From the NCBI GenBank assembly GCA_013368325.1, contig JAACJK010000224.1:496001-560000 (forward strand): DNA of 64,000 bases. The letters are read 5' to 3'. The stretch comes from Ephemerocybe angulata. Its lineage: Eukaryota > Basidiomycota > Agaricomycetes > Agaricales > Psathyrellaceae. Positions 1-11,370 of this stretch are shown here, in pieces (the stretch's first letter is position 1; each line of letters starts with the position of its first letter). A program made the position numbers and the translations under genes. The notes under the pieces were generated by a model. The model was not told the DNA's origin. It made no database searches and worked only from the letters and a program-made list of their open reading frames with translations.

Positions 1-786
1 GGCCGGAGAGGACGGGGTGATCTGGGGTGATTAGCGCTAATTCCGACGACTCCGACGTCTTTTCCTCATCTTATCGGAAATTGGTATTCCTGGGGTTGTT
101 TTCAGCCGATTCAAGCTGATATTCGCTGCCCAGCTGATCGTGTGCCCACGTAGTTAAAAGCTTAACGCATCGCGATGATATCACTCTTCACCACTTCCCC
201 AGTCCCCTCCTTTCGCCCTCTACACCACCAATTTCACCAGAGACCGGTGGGAGATCAGACTTTGATGTCGCGGTGACATCAAGCCAGATCCTTGACAGCT
301 CTCTCAGCGGTGTCTGATATATCACTTTCAGCAGGGCCCTCTAAGACATCCACAGCAAGCCCACCAAGATATTCGGCCTGGATACCTCCAGATTGTCTTG
401 CCCAGCAAAATAATGTTGGGGGATACCATTGCCGCTCCGTGGACTTAATAGTACTAGAAATTAGATACATGTGAAGCCCTATGCGCGATAATGCGAAGGG
501 TAATAAGTTTGAGGTGCACTTTCAATGATGAACAGTAGCTACACTACATGGAGGGGACTTTGACGCGTTGGGACGGTCGCGTCGGGAGGAAGCTGACATG
601 TCGTGGGCACGGTCACGTGGATCAAAGTTGAATTCTCGGAACAGCGCCGGACAGCTGTTGTCGTTCACCCACCATCTTCCCTTCCCCCACTTCCCCCCTG
701 CGCACTTGAATTTCCAACTTCAAGGAGGTGAGCTTTAGTTAGATTGCTTCATTCTCCTCATGTAACTCACTATCTCTTTCTATCAG
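1..786. other. 5' edge, no gene recognised
   Basis: No conserved coding sequence was recognised here. The only open stretches are about 60 codons long, lie antisense to each other around 280-475, and lack convincing codon or splice context. A pyrimidine-rich tract at about 668-720 precedes the exon-like blocks that follow, so part of this segment may be promoter or 5' untranslated region of an unassigned transcript. Confidence 0.5.
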
Positions 787-1044
787 GCCCCGAACAGCGC
801 ACCGGATAGTTGGAACTTGGAAGTTGGGCAACGACTTGAGGTGAGCAACTGACATGCGACTCCGTATGCACATTCTCACTTCTCGGTTCCTCCTCAGTTG
901 CAAGCCTTCGTAACACGGGTGCTGGTGAGTTCATTCTACATTTATCTTTCCTGCAATTGTGTCTGACTTTCCTCATAGGATCCTCTCTGGTGGGTACTAG
1001 TGCAGCTGGCCGTGACAAGGGGTAGAGGTTATGCAGGATGTTAG
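787..1044 (+). other. Exon-like blocks of an unidentified small gene
   Basis: Three blocks, 787-840, 898-924 and 979-1044, are separated by GTGAG...AG introns of 57 and 54 nt. The first two blocks are 54 and 27 nt, so one frame runs through all three and ends at a TAG, giving a peptide of about 48 residues. A further GTGAGC...CAG intron (728-786) precedes the first block. I could not find an in-frame ATG: the frame upstream of 728 meets a TGA at 707. The peptide matches no family I know. It may be the end of a small gene with a missed first exon, or a spliced non-coding RNA. Confidence 0.25.
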
Positions 1045-1452
1045 GGTATTATAGTAGTATATTCATGTAGCTTCACCTGTATATACTGTATCTACCAGAG
1101 ACATGCCAATATACCTGTTTTTCTATAGACTTCTATGTGACTGCAAAGTGAGCCCAAAATACCAGGATTCAAAAATGCCCCAAAATCCGGTCAAAATGGC
1201 CCCCTACCCAAGGTACCTTCAAGAGCCCTCCTCAGATATCTCCCAGATGTCACGTCAGGACATCTGCTGACAGGGTGCTAGCGGAGACCGACTAACCGCT
1301 TTCTCGCTCGCCTGGGGATCCCTCGCCGGTATCCCGGGGTCTCCAGCCGGTGATCAACTGATGTCTCCCAGAAAAGATCTGGGAGACGTCTGGGAAAATT
1401 GGCGGTGTACAAAGCATCCAGTTCGAGAATAGAACGACGTCTTTTCCTTAAA
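1045..1452. other. Intergenic, with a short hairpin
   Basis: No gene is seen. At 1360-1391 a short inverted repeat (arms resembling TGTCTCCCAGA, four-base loop) could form a hairpin, and a related TCTCCCAGATGTC string occurs at about 1239. The 3' half is presumably the promoter of the reductase gene that starts at 1453. Confidence 0.4.
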
Positions 1453-2966
1453 ATGGCCTCATCCCAAGTAAAAGATGTTCTTCTTGTCGGTTTTGGCGCC
1501 GTCGGCGCTATTTGTGAGTGGTCTTCTTTCTCTTGTTTGTACCTTGCGCATTGGAGCACTGACTTTTGAATGCACAACTTACGCCTCTGCCCACCTCAGA
1601 TTCGTTGATTCTTCACCGGAGTAATCGCGTAAGAGTCACGGTTGTGGCGCGAAGCAACTATGATATTGTCGATCGTAAGTCTTTCAGCAGAACTTTGACA
1701 GCGAAGAGGCGGCGGCGCTAAAATGACTCGATTCAGGCGAAGGGGTGCACTTCAAAAGCGCGAAATATGGCACCATTAACGGCTGGCAACCCGACCGATG
1801 TATGGTCTCTAACATCCATGTCCCCAGTTCAACAGCTGACCTCCTCATTCAGTGTGTCGATCCGTCGCCGAAGCAGCAGACAGGCCATACGCCTACGTCG
1901 TGGTAGCCACAAAAGCCATCCCCGAGCTCATCCGCACCCCGCAGTTGCTCACCCCACTCCTCTCCGGGCCCTACGCCAAGGCATACGACCAGCCTACCTA
2001 CGTACTTTTGCAGAACGGCCTGAACGTCGAGGTCGACCTGTACCACGCCGTCGCGGCGCTGGGTAAGGGTGTTCCCCGCATCGTAAGCGTTGCGGTATGG
2101 ATTGGCACAAACCTCGCGGGGCCGAATATCGTAGAGCATGGGGGCTTTGATCGTCTGACCCTGGGGATCTACAGGCACGAGCACCGGACTGCGGGCCATA
2201 ATACCCCGGAGGAACAGGCGATTCTGAGTGATATTGGGGGAATTTTGAGTGCGGGGGGTAGCGAGGTGACGATAGTACCGGAGATCCAAAGGCAGAAATT
2301 TGCGAAGAACTTTTGGAATGTGGCATTTTCGTCGTATGCGACGCTGACACGGTAAGCACTGGGCTCGCTCTCTTCTGTGGTGAGCAAGGAGGTCGTTAAC
2401 ATGCTGCCACGCCGTAGATTTACCGTTCCGGCACTCTTCCGCCCTCCCCCCTCTGACCCTTCGGTCTCGTACAGCCCTTACGTTTCACCAATATCCGCGG
2501 ATGCGATCGAAAGGTACACTATACCAGCTATCAAGGCCGTAATGCAGGAAATGATTACCTTAGGTGCGACTGACCGCGTCTGCATATTTCGCTCACCTTG
2601 TACTTACTATTCTTAGGACGAGCCCTTGGTTATCCTGACGATAAAGACGGTCTCCCATCACTCCTCCCTGACCTCGTCATCGAAAGTACGAGGAGTATCC
2701 ACGTACAGCCTAACAGCTCGCATAAACCGAGCATGATGCTCGACGCAGAGCGTGGCCAGCCGTTGGAGGTTGAAGTAATTCTCGGTGAAGTTGTGAGAAT
2801 GGCACAGCAAGTGGGGGTCGATGTACCTGTGCGTATTGCTCTCCTCCGCGTTCGATGCGGTGTTTGTTTCTGACCTCTTGCCATCTAGAGGATTGAAACC
2901 CTTTATGCGCTGTTATTGGTTGTGCAAAACCAAATTCTGGGGGAAAGGGAGAAGGCGAAAATGTAA
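1453..2966 (+). CDS. 2-dehydropantoate 2-reductase family (ApbA/PanE)
   Basis: A seven-exon model keeps frame throughout: 1453-1513, 1600-1674, 1737-1799, 1853-2351, 2418-2563, 2617-2828 and 2889-2966, giving about 377 residues. The family reduces ketopantoate to pantoate with NADPH in pantothenate and CoA synthesis, although fungi have several paralogs of uncertain substrate. The N-terminus carries the Rossmann glycine motif GFGAVGAI at about residues 13-20. The middle has VVVATKAIPEL and LLQNGLN, and the C-terminal half has the reductase lysine/asparagine context KFAKNFWN and the usual final helix RIETLYALLLVVQNQIL. The first in-frame ATG (1453) places the glycine motif where it is expected. 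The next gene is convergent. Family assignment is firm; the exact substrate is inferred. Confidence 0.85.
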
Positions 2967-3773
2967 GTACCGATGTAAATACACCAAAGCATAGCTACCC
3001 TGCAGCATTCCAGCTTTGCGCGAGATGGCAGGTCGTCTTCAGGCTCTAAAAAAAACTCCAAGCATCTCAGGTCTTTTTGTGACCACGCCCGGTCCGAGTG
3101 ATACTGTAATACACTGATTGGGTGACGGGTCGGCGCAGAAGTGGCATTGGTGAGCAAAAGTGAAGGCTGTTGGTGGTAGTGGTAGTGGTATCATGAGATG
3201 TGAACCCAAATTTGACTCAAGAGGTGTGTAAGATGGGCTCCACCAGGCTCCTGTGCAGTGGTCACTGGTGAATTTTCAGGCCAAGGACTGCGAGATGAGG
3301 GCAAATGCAGACAGCTGCCCCATTGACTGTCGAGTGTGCGCGCGAGTCTGGTGGATCTACTGTAGCTTCAAGGTGAGGCTCAGCAGCATCGCGAGCTGCA
3401 CGAGCATGAGTCTTTCATACAACACTGACGCCGTTGGTAGTAAGTACCATGCCAGTCACTAGTCACCGGTGGCAGTGATCATCAGTTGATCATCAGACAC
3501 CTAGAGGCATAAGGATTTGAGTTGGATTTGAGTTATTGGGAATGCATGAATAGAGGAAGAGAAACAAGAGAAGCAAGGCCCAAGCAAGGCCTGGGGTCCA
3601 TGGGCAGGAGTGACTTCCAAGTTCCAGCTCTTGTAAGGTTTACGAGCAAGGAACATATGGGTAATGGCAAAAGAAAATGAATTCACAAATAATTTGATTG
3701 AACGACAAACAACCAAGGGAATGAACAGGTGGGACATACAGTCTATAGAAGAAGAAAATAAAAGTACATTCTA
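2967..3773. other. Intergenic between convergent genes
   Basis: This spacer lies between the reductase and the HNH gene. Only short, unsupported open frames are present on both strands. A GT-rich GGTAGTGGTAGTGGTA run lies near 3172-3190. No gene or RNA was recognised. Confidence 0.5.
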
Positions 3774-5092
3774 TCAATAGGCTTCCACAGTTCTTTCAAG
3801 ATGAGCTGCGAATAGGTTTGCAGAAGAACCGTCGGAGGCAAGAAAGGAAAGGTTCTCAATATCACGGTCATGTTGATTCATGTACTCAGCAGCGCCCGAC
3901 AAGTGTGCCACCCTGCATACTGCAGCGTGCAACTTCAGATATTTTGGGTCTGGGAGTTCCAGTCTTGGGTCGTGCGAGACAAATGTGACTGGGGTGGTTG
4001 AACTTGGGACATATGCAAAAGGCATTGTAGACTTAATGAAATATGTGTTTGCAGGGTGACCTTCCTGCAGTGCATAGATATTGTTAGAATGCTGCATGCA
4101 GTTTTAGCTTAAGAGCTGAAACACTTACTTGTGCTTCTTCAAACCATACATTCAGTTCATCAAACTCTGCACGCACATTGAGAGACAGTGTCAGCCCATT
4201 CGACAGGCGATGAGTGCCTGCTCCCTGGAGCTCCTGTAAAGCATTAAAACCACCAAACACTTTGACATACTTCCAGGCAAGCTCCGCATATGCATATGAT
4301 TTCTGTTAAGTTAGAATAATGTATTTGGTTAGTATTTGGGAACAGAGTCTCAAGAGATACTCAACCTTGTTTGGGTTCTCCATCGTATCATTGGTGGAAG
4401 GAGGATCCGGGAAAATATGCCAGAAATTTGTCACCATAGTCCCTTCATCACCAATGCCCAAAGATGCTCTGAGTGCTGGAAGGTCCCACACCATAGAATC
4501 AGGACAGTGGGTGACCATGCAACGGTACCCATCCCGCTTGAGAGCCTTTCAAAAGTGAAAGGTTGAGCAACCTTGGACTCGGAGGAGGTCTAATTTGAGA
4601 AATGCCTTACAGCGTATTTCGCACTCTGGTGACTTTGGGAGGCTGAGTCCACTGGACAGGAGTCATAGGCTGCTGGTGTTTCCCCTTTGCTCCCTCGGAC
4701 TGTTGGACATGTCAACGGAAACAGGCAAAATAGATAAAAGATGACTGACAGAAGCGAAACATGTGCTCAATGTAGCCGACAGCCAAGTTACTCCTACCCT
4801 GATAGCCCTCACAGCCAATGATTTGAGCAGCCACAGAATCCCGACCTTCTTCACAGGGGGCTTCAAGGAGGAGGTATCCAAGGCATCGGGCATTGATAAC
4901 CTCCTTGTCCCCACCTTCGCTGTTCATTGCTTCCCTTTCATGGTTCAAACACTCATTGTAGGCCCCGTGGAGGTCCACTTGGTCCGTCACACGGTAAGGG
5001 TTTGGAGGGAGTGGTTTCTTGGATTCGATATCAGAGATCATGAGGAGAACAGTGCAAGAACAGTGGTGAGCCTGAGGGCCTTCGACTGTCAT
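3774..5092 (-). CDS. HNH-domain protein, fungal-type
   Basis: Five exons on the minus strand (5092-4798, 4744-4611, 4545-4366, 4302-4129, 4064-3774) join in frame to give about 357 residues. The third exon opens with LKRDGYRCMVT and continues to WHIFP, the fungal HNH fold (pattern RDGxRCxxT ... HIxP). The last exon contains LHAAVCRVAHLSGAAEYMN, a C-terminal signature I associate with Agaricomycete HNH proteins. Such proteins are abundant in these fungi and mostly uncharacterised; a DNA-binding or nuclease role is inferred from the fold only. The second cysteine position of classic HNH pairs is not obvious, so activity is uncertain. The ATG at 5092 is preferred over one at 5170, because 5170 would leave only about 25 bp to the divergent MIC12 start. 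Confidence 0.75.
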
Positions 5093-5195
5093 CCCGGTGA
5101 CTTCGAGCTCCGCCCGAAGATTATTCCCACACCGTCTACATGCCTCGCAAGTCGCTACCGTCCCTGGCAAGTGGCAACCACTACTATCCTTTACG

Positions 5196-5723
5196 ATGTC
5201 TATCCTAGTGGGCCCGATATCGGGTGCCCTCGTCGCAGGCGGGGTGAGCCAGCAGCACCCTGCAAACTTGTCCCATAAAGCTCACGATTGAACCGAAAGC
5301 CAGGTTTACTACGGGTTCTCTAACCTCATCAGTTCCAGGTACGCTACCTACAATAATCGACCCCACAAACATCGACTCACTCACTCCAGGACTGATCAGC
5401 ACCGAAGGGAGTACGTGTCAGCGCCTTCTAGATCTGCGAATTCATTTGACTCACCTGGACGGACGCTGTGTTCAATCGTATCCAGCCTTGCATACCTCAC
5501 ACAACGGCTCTCCGAAACTCCTACCCTCGTCCAAGGCCCACCGCGCGCCGCATCTCTCATCAAGCACAACGACCTCGCGTCGTACGCCAAAGCTAAATGG
5601 AACCAGGAGATCGAGACCCTCGCGGCTGGGTTTAGGCATTGGGACAGGCGCGCCGTGGACTGGGCGCGCAACGCTTTGTACGGGCCAGCGACGCCGGCAG
5701 CGGAGGCAGGGAAGAAGGCTTAG
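5196..5723 (+). CDS. MIC12: MICOS complex subunit MIC12-like protein
   Basis: Four small exons (5196-5243, 5304-5338, 5390-5410, 5486-5723) join in frame to give about 113 residues. The N-terminus MSILVGPISGALVAGG then VYYGFSNLI is a single membrane segment without a cleavable presequence. It is followed by an amphipathic region (LAYLTQRLSETP) and the C-terminal WNQEIETLAAGFRHW and DWARNALYG motifs. Size, membrane anchor and these motifs match the fungal Mic12/Aim5 family, which helps link MIC60 and MIC10 subcomplexes at crista junctions of the inner mitochondrial membrane. It is divergent from the HNH gene, about 100 bp away, and convergent with BRO1. MIC10, another subunit of the same complex, lies 4 kb downstream. 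Confidence 0.7.
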
Positions 5724-6125
5724 GTTAGCTAGACGCAAGGATATATGTAATGGTATAGTGCTCTCAAATCCTACCGAAGTAAAGCCCGCTCAAATACATA
5801 GCTTCGGCGCTTCGGCCCTGGAAGCGCGCCAGGAGCGATAGTTATTTCATACCCACCTCACCCCGATACACTTCATTCACACTTGGGGTTTTCCAAACCG
5901 ACTGCGACCCACAGAGCATCGTGCATAAAATACATACAACATTCCTTCCACGTCCCTAAACGCTACAACAGCATCTATGTACACTTTCCTCAAATCCATC
6001 AACAACTCGACCGTCGCTCAGACGAACTTCTTCGACGTAGCGGAGGTTCATACGCATACCACAGTTGTCGAGGAGCCCCAGAAGCCGAAAGATGAGCCCG
6101 CAGAGATAGCCGCCGCCATGATCGC

Positions 6126-9100
6126 TCAATTCCTCTGCCCATACTGCGGCCCTCCATACCCGTACGGCTGTTGCTGCTGATACCCATACTGCTGCTGCTG
6201 CTGAGGCGGCGGCGGAGGCGGGAACGCACCATACTGCTGCTGCTGCTGCTGCTGTCCCTGCTGCCCCTGCTGAGGCGGAGCCTGCCGCTGCGGCTGCTCC
6301 CCATATCCTTGATACCCTCCCTGCCCAGGAGACGGCTGCGGAGGTGCATAGTAGTACTGCCGCTGCTGCTGGGGCGGCGGCGGAGGCGGGGGCGAACCCG
6401 CGTAAGCACCTGAAGCACCTGAAGCCCCACCACCCGCCGGGGGCGGCGGCGGAGGTGCGCTAGGCGTGGCATTGAACATCGCGAGACTCGCGTACGGGTC
6501 CGACGCTGGAGCTGACGGTGTGTACGACGACTGCGTCACGGGCCGCGGTGGTGGGGGCGGCAGGTAACTGGACTGCCTCTGTGGTTGCTGTTGCTGCTGC
6601 TGCTGGGGTGGAGGTGGGGGTGGAGGAAGCGAGTTGAAAGAGCCGCTGTACTGGTGCTGGTGACTGGGTGGGGGCGGAGGAGGCCCAGGTTGGGTGTTAT
6701 ACTGATATGGGCTGGGGGAGTATTGTCCTGCTCCAGGTGACTGTGCAGGCTGTGATGGCTGCTGTTGCTGTTGCTGCTGTCCATACTGCTGAGAGTAAGG
6801 CGAGGCGGCGCTTTGCCAGGGCTGAGGTGGGGGTGTCTGCGCGGGGGGTGCGTCTCCTAGACTGAGGGACGCGAACGACGCGTCCAAGCCTGACTTGGAT
6901 GGAGGAGGGGGTAGAGGGGGTTTGGCTGGTGCATGGGATGGTGCGGATAGTTTCTTCTCCAGCTCCAGCTTGGCTACAAGGGCATCTCGCTCGGCTTTGC
7001 GATCTGAGATGTAGGCTCGAGCGTTCTCTCTGAGTTTGACAGTAAGCCCCGTGAGCTCAGTGTAGAACTGTAGTCCTTTCCTATTAATGCGAACTATGTC
7101 AACTGATAATTCGGAGTGTGTCAAGGAGGGTACTCACGCCAGTCCATCGCGCACTTCCATGTAGACATCTCTCGCTCTGGAGAACCGTTTCACAGTATCC
7201 TTCTTCCTCTTCTCTCTTTCTTCCCATTTCCGGGCTCCTGGACCGCGTCCTGCAAGATCCTTCAAGCTCTTCCAGAGCCCGCTCAACTCTTGGATGGCCA
7301 CTTCTTGATGGTGAATGGTGGCCGTCAAGCGCTGCTGATATGGCTTGAACTTCTCCAGCTCCTTCGCGAAGATCGCGGGCTCAACGCCGGTGTTTCTCCG
7401 GTTGAGCAGGAGGAGATGTGACACGTCGTCATTTTGGATCTGCCCTCACATTCATATTGTCAGTGGAACCTCGAATTACAATAGCAAGGAACACCCATAC
7501 CTTATCCTTCAAATCCCTAATGACTTCAGACCTCTCCCTCGAGATCAAGTTTAGCCTCTTGAGTGCACTCTCCACCTGTTCCACGTAGCTGCCGATCTTC
7601 GCCCTTTCCCTAGCATCATCCGCTTCATTCCCAACGTCCAGGTCCAGAAGGTTGTTGTTCGTGCTTGACCCAGCTTCAGCGCGGAACAGGTCCTCCAACT
7701 GCGGGCTGCGAAGAAGGTTGATATCACCTCTAACCGCAGTCCACAAGTTGACAACCTGCTGGTCCGAAGCACCCGCAGCTTCCAGAGCGGCGTAATGTGA
7801 TTTCAAGTCCGCGCGCAGGGTCTTCGTAAGAGTGGCACTGGGGGCCTGCGACCAAAGATGCTCGTACTTGACCCGCATCGTCTCGCAATCCCTTGTCTCA
7901 ACATCCAGGTCGCGCGTGACACCCTCCAACTCCCGCTGCACGTTTGCTTTGAGGTTGTTGAGCTGAGCCATGAGGCTATCGACGCCTTCGCGCTCCTCGA
8001 TGACGGATATGTCCTCCTTCCATCTGCGAACTTCCACAGGTACCTCCTCACTACCTTCCACCTCGCCTTCAGCCATAGCTTTGAACCGAACGAGAGACTC
8101 CTTGATACCAAGACCGTCAATCGCGCTCCGCGCCTCGCCTTCGGTCGCATCTGCCCTCTCCACCTCTCCTCTCACGAGTTTCGCCTTCTCCTCCGAGTAG
8201 ACGCTGGCGCTCTCGTGCACGCTAAGGGGGACGAGACGGATGAAGATATCCTGCCCAATCGTCTTCTGCACCTCCGGCGCGCCATACACATCATGGATAT
8301 GAATCGGCGTCGCAACTGCGACCTTATCAATCACAGGCAGGGCTTCAGGCGCAGTCAGCACGGCGTTGTAGATGAGGTCGTTCTCGCGCTGCGCGTCGTT
8401 CTTCTTGTCCGTGCAGATGACCATGTGCGCTTTGGTGCGGTCCTGGATGGAGGTGCCGGCGTCGGGGGGAAGGGTCGGGGACATGGTTGAGACGAACATG
8501 GAGTTGAAGCTGGTGGCGAGGCGGTTGGCTTCTTTGGCGAGGGTCTCGGCTTGGGTGAACCGCACGAGGGCGTCGCCGTGTTTCCCGGCTGCGTCGTCTG
8601 CGAGCGCACGGTGGTACTGCGCGAGAGAGCCGAAGTACTTTGCCTTGATCTAATTGCTGTGAGCTATATAGAACGGAGACCATAGAACGGAGGAGCGAAC
8701 CTGGAGTAATGAAACCCAATTGCGGTCAAAGATACCCTTGCCCATGAACTCTTTCACTTCCTCGTTGAGGGAAGCGTACATAGATGCGCCCTGCGATGCG
8801 ACTTTGGACACCAAAGCGCTCCCTTTCTTCTCGTCCACGCACTTCTCAAAGAACACCTCCGTCGCCTGTGCCAGGATGATGTTCACCAGGAACTTGACGA
8901 CATCGCGGCTGAGGTCGGTTGACGGCGCATGCAGGAAGTTCTCGTTAATGTAGTTCAGCATCCCCGCACACGTTCTGAGGTAGTAGAACGCCCTCTTGAC
9001 GCCCTCGGGGTCGGACCTGCTCTGGGCGATGGCGATGGAGGAGTGCGTTGCGGCGATCTGGAAGAGGATGGACGCCTTCTCGTAGGCTATCGACGTCTGC

Positions 9101-9449
9101 GTGATGAGCTTGTTCGTGAATGCGTCGCGCCAGGGGAAGTTGACTCGAATCTCTGAGAACCGCAGCTCGAGGAGCTCGAGCTGCCCAAAGTACTTGTACA
9201 GCAGGTCTCTTGCTGGTGAAATGTCAAGCTCAGAGGTGTTGGGGTATTCGATATCGACGTACCTGTTATATCACTCCCCGCACCTCGAACGGCGTCTTGC
9301 CTGCACCGTTGCAGCGCCGCACACTCCGCTGCATAGTTGTCCGGGCTTTCTCCGTACGATTGGGCAATGAGATTGCGGATCGGGGTTGTCCAGTCGACCT
9401 CGTCCGTGCCCTTCTTGGGTATCGATATCATGGGGGACTGGTGCGCCAT
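6126..9449 (-). CDS. BRO1: BRO1-domain ESCRT-associated protein
   Basis: A minus-strand gene with at least six exons encodes roughly 1000 residues. The N-terminus ([20 protein letters not shown], then [12 protein letters not shown] and [17 protein letters not shown]) is the BRO1 domain, which binds the ESCRT-III subunit Snf7. It continues through [13 protein letters not shown] and the AEVFFEK-like region. The middle (LYDAV-like, long helices with [17 protein letters not shown]) is the V domain that binds YPxL motifs and ubiquitin. The C-terminus is an approximately 250-residue proline/glutamine-rich tail with polyproline blocks (PPPPPP) and CAG-encoded polyglutamine. The family sorts ubiquitinated cargo at endosomes and recruits Doa4; the paralog Rim20/PalA acts in pH signalling. 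The long proline-rich tail favours Bro1/Vps31. It shares a 192-bp divergent upstream region with MIC10. Confidence 0.85.
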
Positions 9450-9641
9450 CGTTCAGGTCGTGGTCGTCGTTGGTCGCAAGCAGTGGATCGTGGGCCGAGC
9501 GCTCACTGCGCGCCATCAGGCGGTGTCATCATCGCGCGCAGCGATCAGGGGTTTGTTTGCCAAACCCGGGAAGGGCTAACAGCCGGCGAACACACGCGAA
9601 CGACGTGCACGGTTGCTTCCGACCCCTCATCATCGAGCAAA
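9450..9641. promoter_or_regulatory. Shared divergent promoter of BRO1 and MIC10
   Basis: Only 192 bp separate the two start codons, so both promoters must lie here or inside transcribed sequence. No TATA box is evident. The assignment rests on gene orientation alone. Confidence 0.45.
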
Positions 9642-10129
9642 ATGTCTGCGACGCCAAAGCCCACGTCGAGCGAGGATATTATCGGCCAGAAGGTGTGCAT
9701 CTTTTCTGTCTGGCTCTCAATTTACTAACAATTCTGTAGTACGACCGCTGCTGTACGTTCTCTACAAGTTGAAAGTCTCCAAATCACCTGGAACTGACTG
9801 TTATTGACATCAGTGGCCGACCTCATCGTCAAGGCGTACGTTCCTCCAGATATTCATTGAAGTCTGCTCATTCGTCTATGTTCAGTGGTGTTGGCTTTGG
9901 AGCTGGCGTTGTCGCATCCGTCATTCTCTTCCGCCGTTCGTCTCATCCCATTGACTCGTAAACACAAGCGCTCACACTGTGGATAACAGGACGGACATGG
10001 CCTATCGCCCTAGGCACCGGCTTCGGCGCTGGAGCCGCCTACGCTGACTGCGACCGTTCCTTCAACCCCGCCCGCATCCCCGGCACCCGTATCGTCTCAC
10101 CAACCGAGCTTGCCCCCGCCAGCAAATAA
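9642..10129 (+). CDS. MIC10: MICOS complex subunit MIC10
   Basis: Five short exons encode about 92 residues. The N-terminus MSATPKPTSSEDIIGQK is followed by YDRCLADLIVKA, then two hydrophobic hairpin segments rich in glycine: GVGFGAGVVASVILFRRR and WPIALGTGFGAGAAYADC. The two GxGxG-type motifs (GFGAG twice) in two membrane segments, separated by a basic loop, are the hallmark of Mic10/MINOS1. That protein oligomerises through these motifs to bend the inner mitochondrial membrane at crista junctions. The C-terminal tail is short (ending ELAPASK). Splice phases all match. It is convergent with the small membrane-protein gene downstream. Confidence 0.9.
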
Positions 10130-10288
10130 ACACGCTCCCTTCCTATCCACTTTTGCCTTCGCCTTCGCCGTCGCCTGCACAGTACACCCGTCCATATCCC
10201 CCTCAAACCACGTTTGGTTGCACTATCAGGACTTCCCCGCTGTAATATTCGAATAGAGTTCGAGCCAATAGACTACCGCACCAACTTT

Positions 10289-10576
10289 TCAAGTGGATGA
10301 TGGGCGCTTGCTTTCTGAATCTACATCGGGCGGGAATACTTTGGATTCGAGGGTCGCGGATGGAGTCGCATTCTCTGGTTTGGGGATTGTCCTCCGTGGT
10401 ACTTCCTTGGCGATTTCTCGCTTGTAAAACACGTCTGGAATTTGGGTGTCGACGTCAGAGCTTTTCAGAGAGAGGTATGAGAGGTCTAACATACATGAAG
10501 AGGCGACGAGAATGGGCAATGCGACGATGATAGTCTTCAATCGCCGAGCTTGAGGCGAAAGTTTGGGTGTGGCCAT
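10289..10576 (-). CDS. Small single-pass membrane protein, unidentified
   Basis: MATPKLSPQARRLKTIIVAL opens a protein with one hydrophobic segment (IIVALPILVASS) preceded by basic residues, then a polar tail containing KREIAKEVPRRTIPKPEN. A 60-nt GTATG...CCAG intron at 10435-10494 (minus strand) can be removed in frame (SSYVFYKRE across the junction, about 75 residues). Because it is 3n long and has no stop, retention would give 95 residues. The positive-inside N-terminal anchor and the nearby MICOS genes suggest a mitochondrial membrane protein, but this is inference. The start codon is 7 bp from the end of an inserted element, so its 5' leader must come largely from that element. Confidence 0.55.
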   Translation of the reverse strand: MATPKLSPQARRLKTIIVALPILVASSCMLDLSYLSLKSSDVDTQIPDVFYKREIAKEVPRRTIPKPENATPSATLESKVFPPDVDSESKRPSST

Positions 10577-10581
10577 TGTGG

Positions 10582-11177
10582 TATGGTGCGCGTCACTTAG
10601 TCACCGCTACTTTTGTACACAGCTTATAGCCCAATAAGGAAATAAGTTACAGCTTATCCGTCTTACAGAAATGAAGGAATTCACAAAAGGAGCATTTCTG
10701 TTAAAGGATTTGTCGAAATTCTCAAAACTGGGCAAGTTATATTTTCCCACCTCCGCAGATTTTGCCATCTTATCTATTTAGTCTTATCTATTACTATATA
10801 TGGTAGTATAAGGGTCCAGATATCCTCCTTTTGGCCGACTTTTGGCGTAAAAAGTGATAGAATGCATGCTGGAGGATATTGGGAGGATACACCGACTCTA
10901 TCGTACACTCTTATTCTCGAGATTGCGAGGGAAGTCCGGTGTTAGATAACCTGAGGTATCAGACCCAGAACACGCTTGGGCATGCTCAAAAGTGTGTCCT
11001 ATATGGTCAGTTGCAAAACAGGACACTTCTGTATTGCTTTATTAGTGCTTTTTGAGGCCCCAGCAACTCCCAAATCACACCAAAATTCGCGAAAAAACAT
11101 TCCAAAAATTCAAATTTTTTCCCAGACCAATTTTGCCGCTGTCCCAAGGTAGCGGTAACTAAGTGACGCGCACCATA
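10582..11177. mobile_element. MITE-like element with 27-bp TIRs and TA target duplication
   Basis: Terminal inverted repeats of 27 bp lie at 10584-10610 and 11149-11175, with one mismatch. They begin TGGTGCGCGTCACTTAGT on the left and end as its complement on the right. Each end is flanked by TA (10582-10583 and 11176-11177), the target duplication typical of Tc1/mariner and pogo/Fot families. The 592-bp body is AT-rich and has no coding capacity for a transposase, so it is non-autonomous. The left end lies 7 bp upstream of the small membrane-protein ATG. Confidence 0.8.
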
Positions 11178-11370
11178 GCGGATGGGTGGTGGCGGTTGGT
11201 GGCCAAGCGAGCGATGCACGAATGATCCGTTGCGCGCTGGTGCGTCGCGTCGGCCAAACAAATCTTCGCGTCGACTGCCGTTTCCTTAAAATCTTAAGAC
11301 CAGGAAAAAGTCATAAATATTCAAAAAAGACTCGTATACGTGTGATGCTAATAATCCCTGGTACGACGAT

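Noticed and set aside
5977..6180. Plus-strand 67-codon frame reading like a small protein
   Set aside because: Its 3' part lies antisense over the BRO1 stop and CAG-rich tail, with no splice context or family resemblance.
6171..6413. Plus-strand leucine-rich frame
   Set aside because: Product of CTG repeats opposite the polyglutamine/polyproline tail of BRO1.
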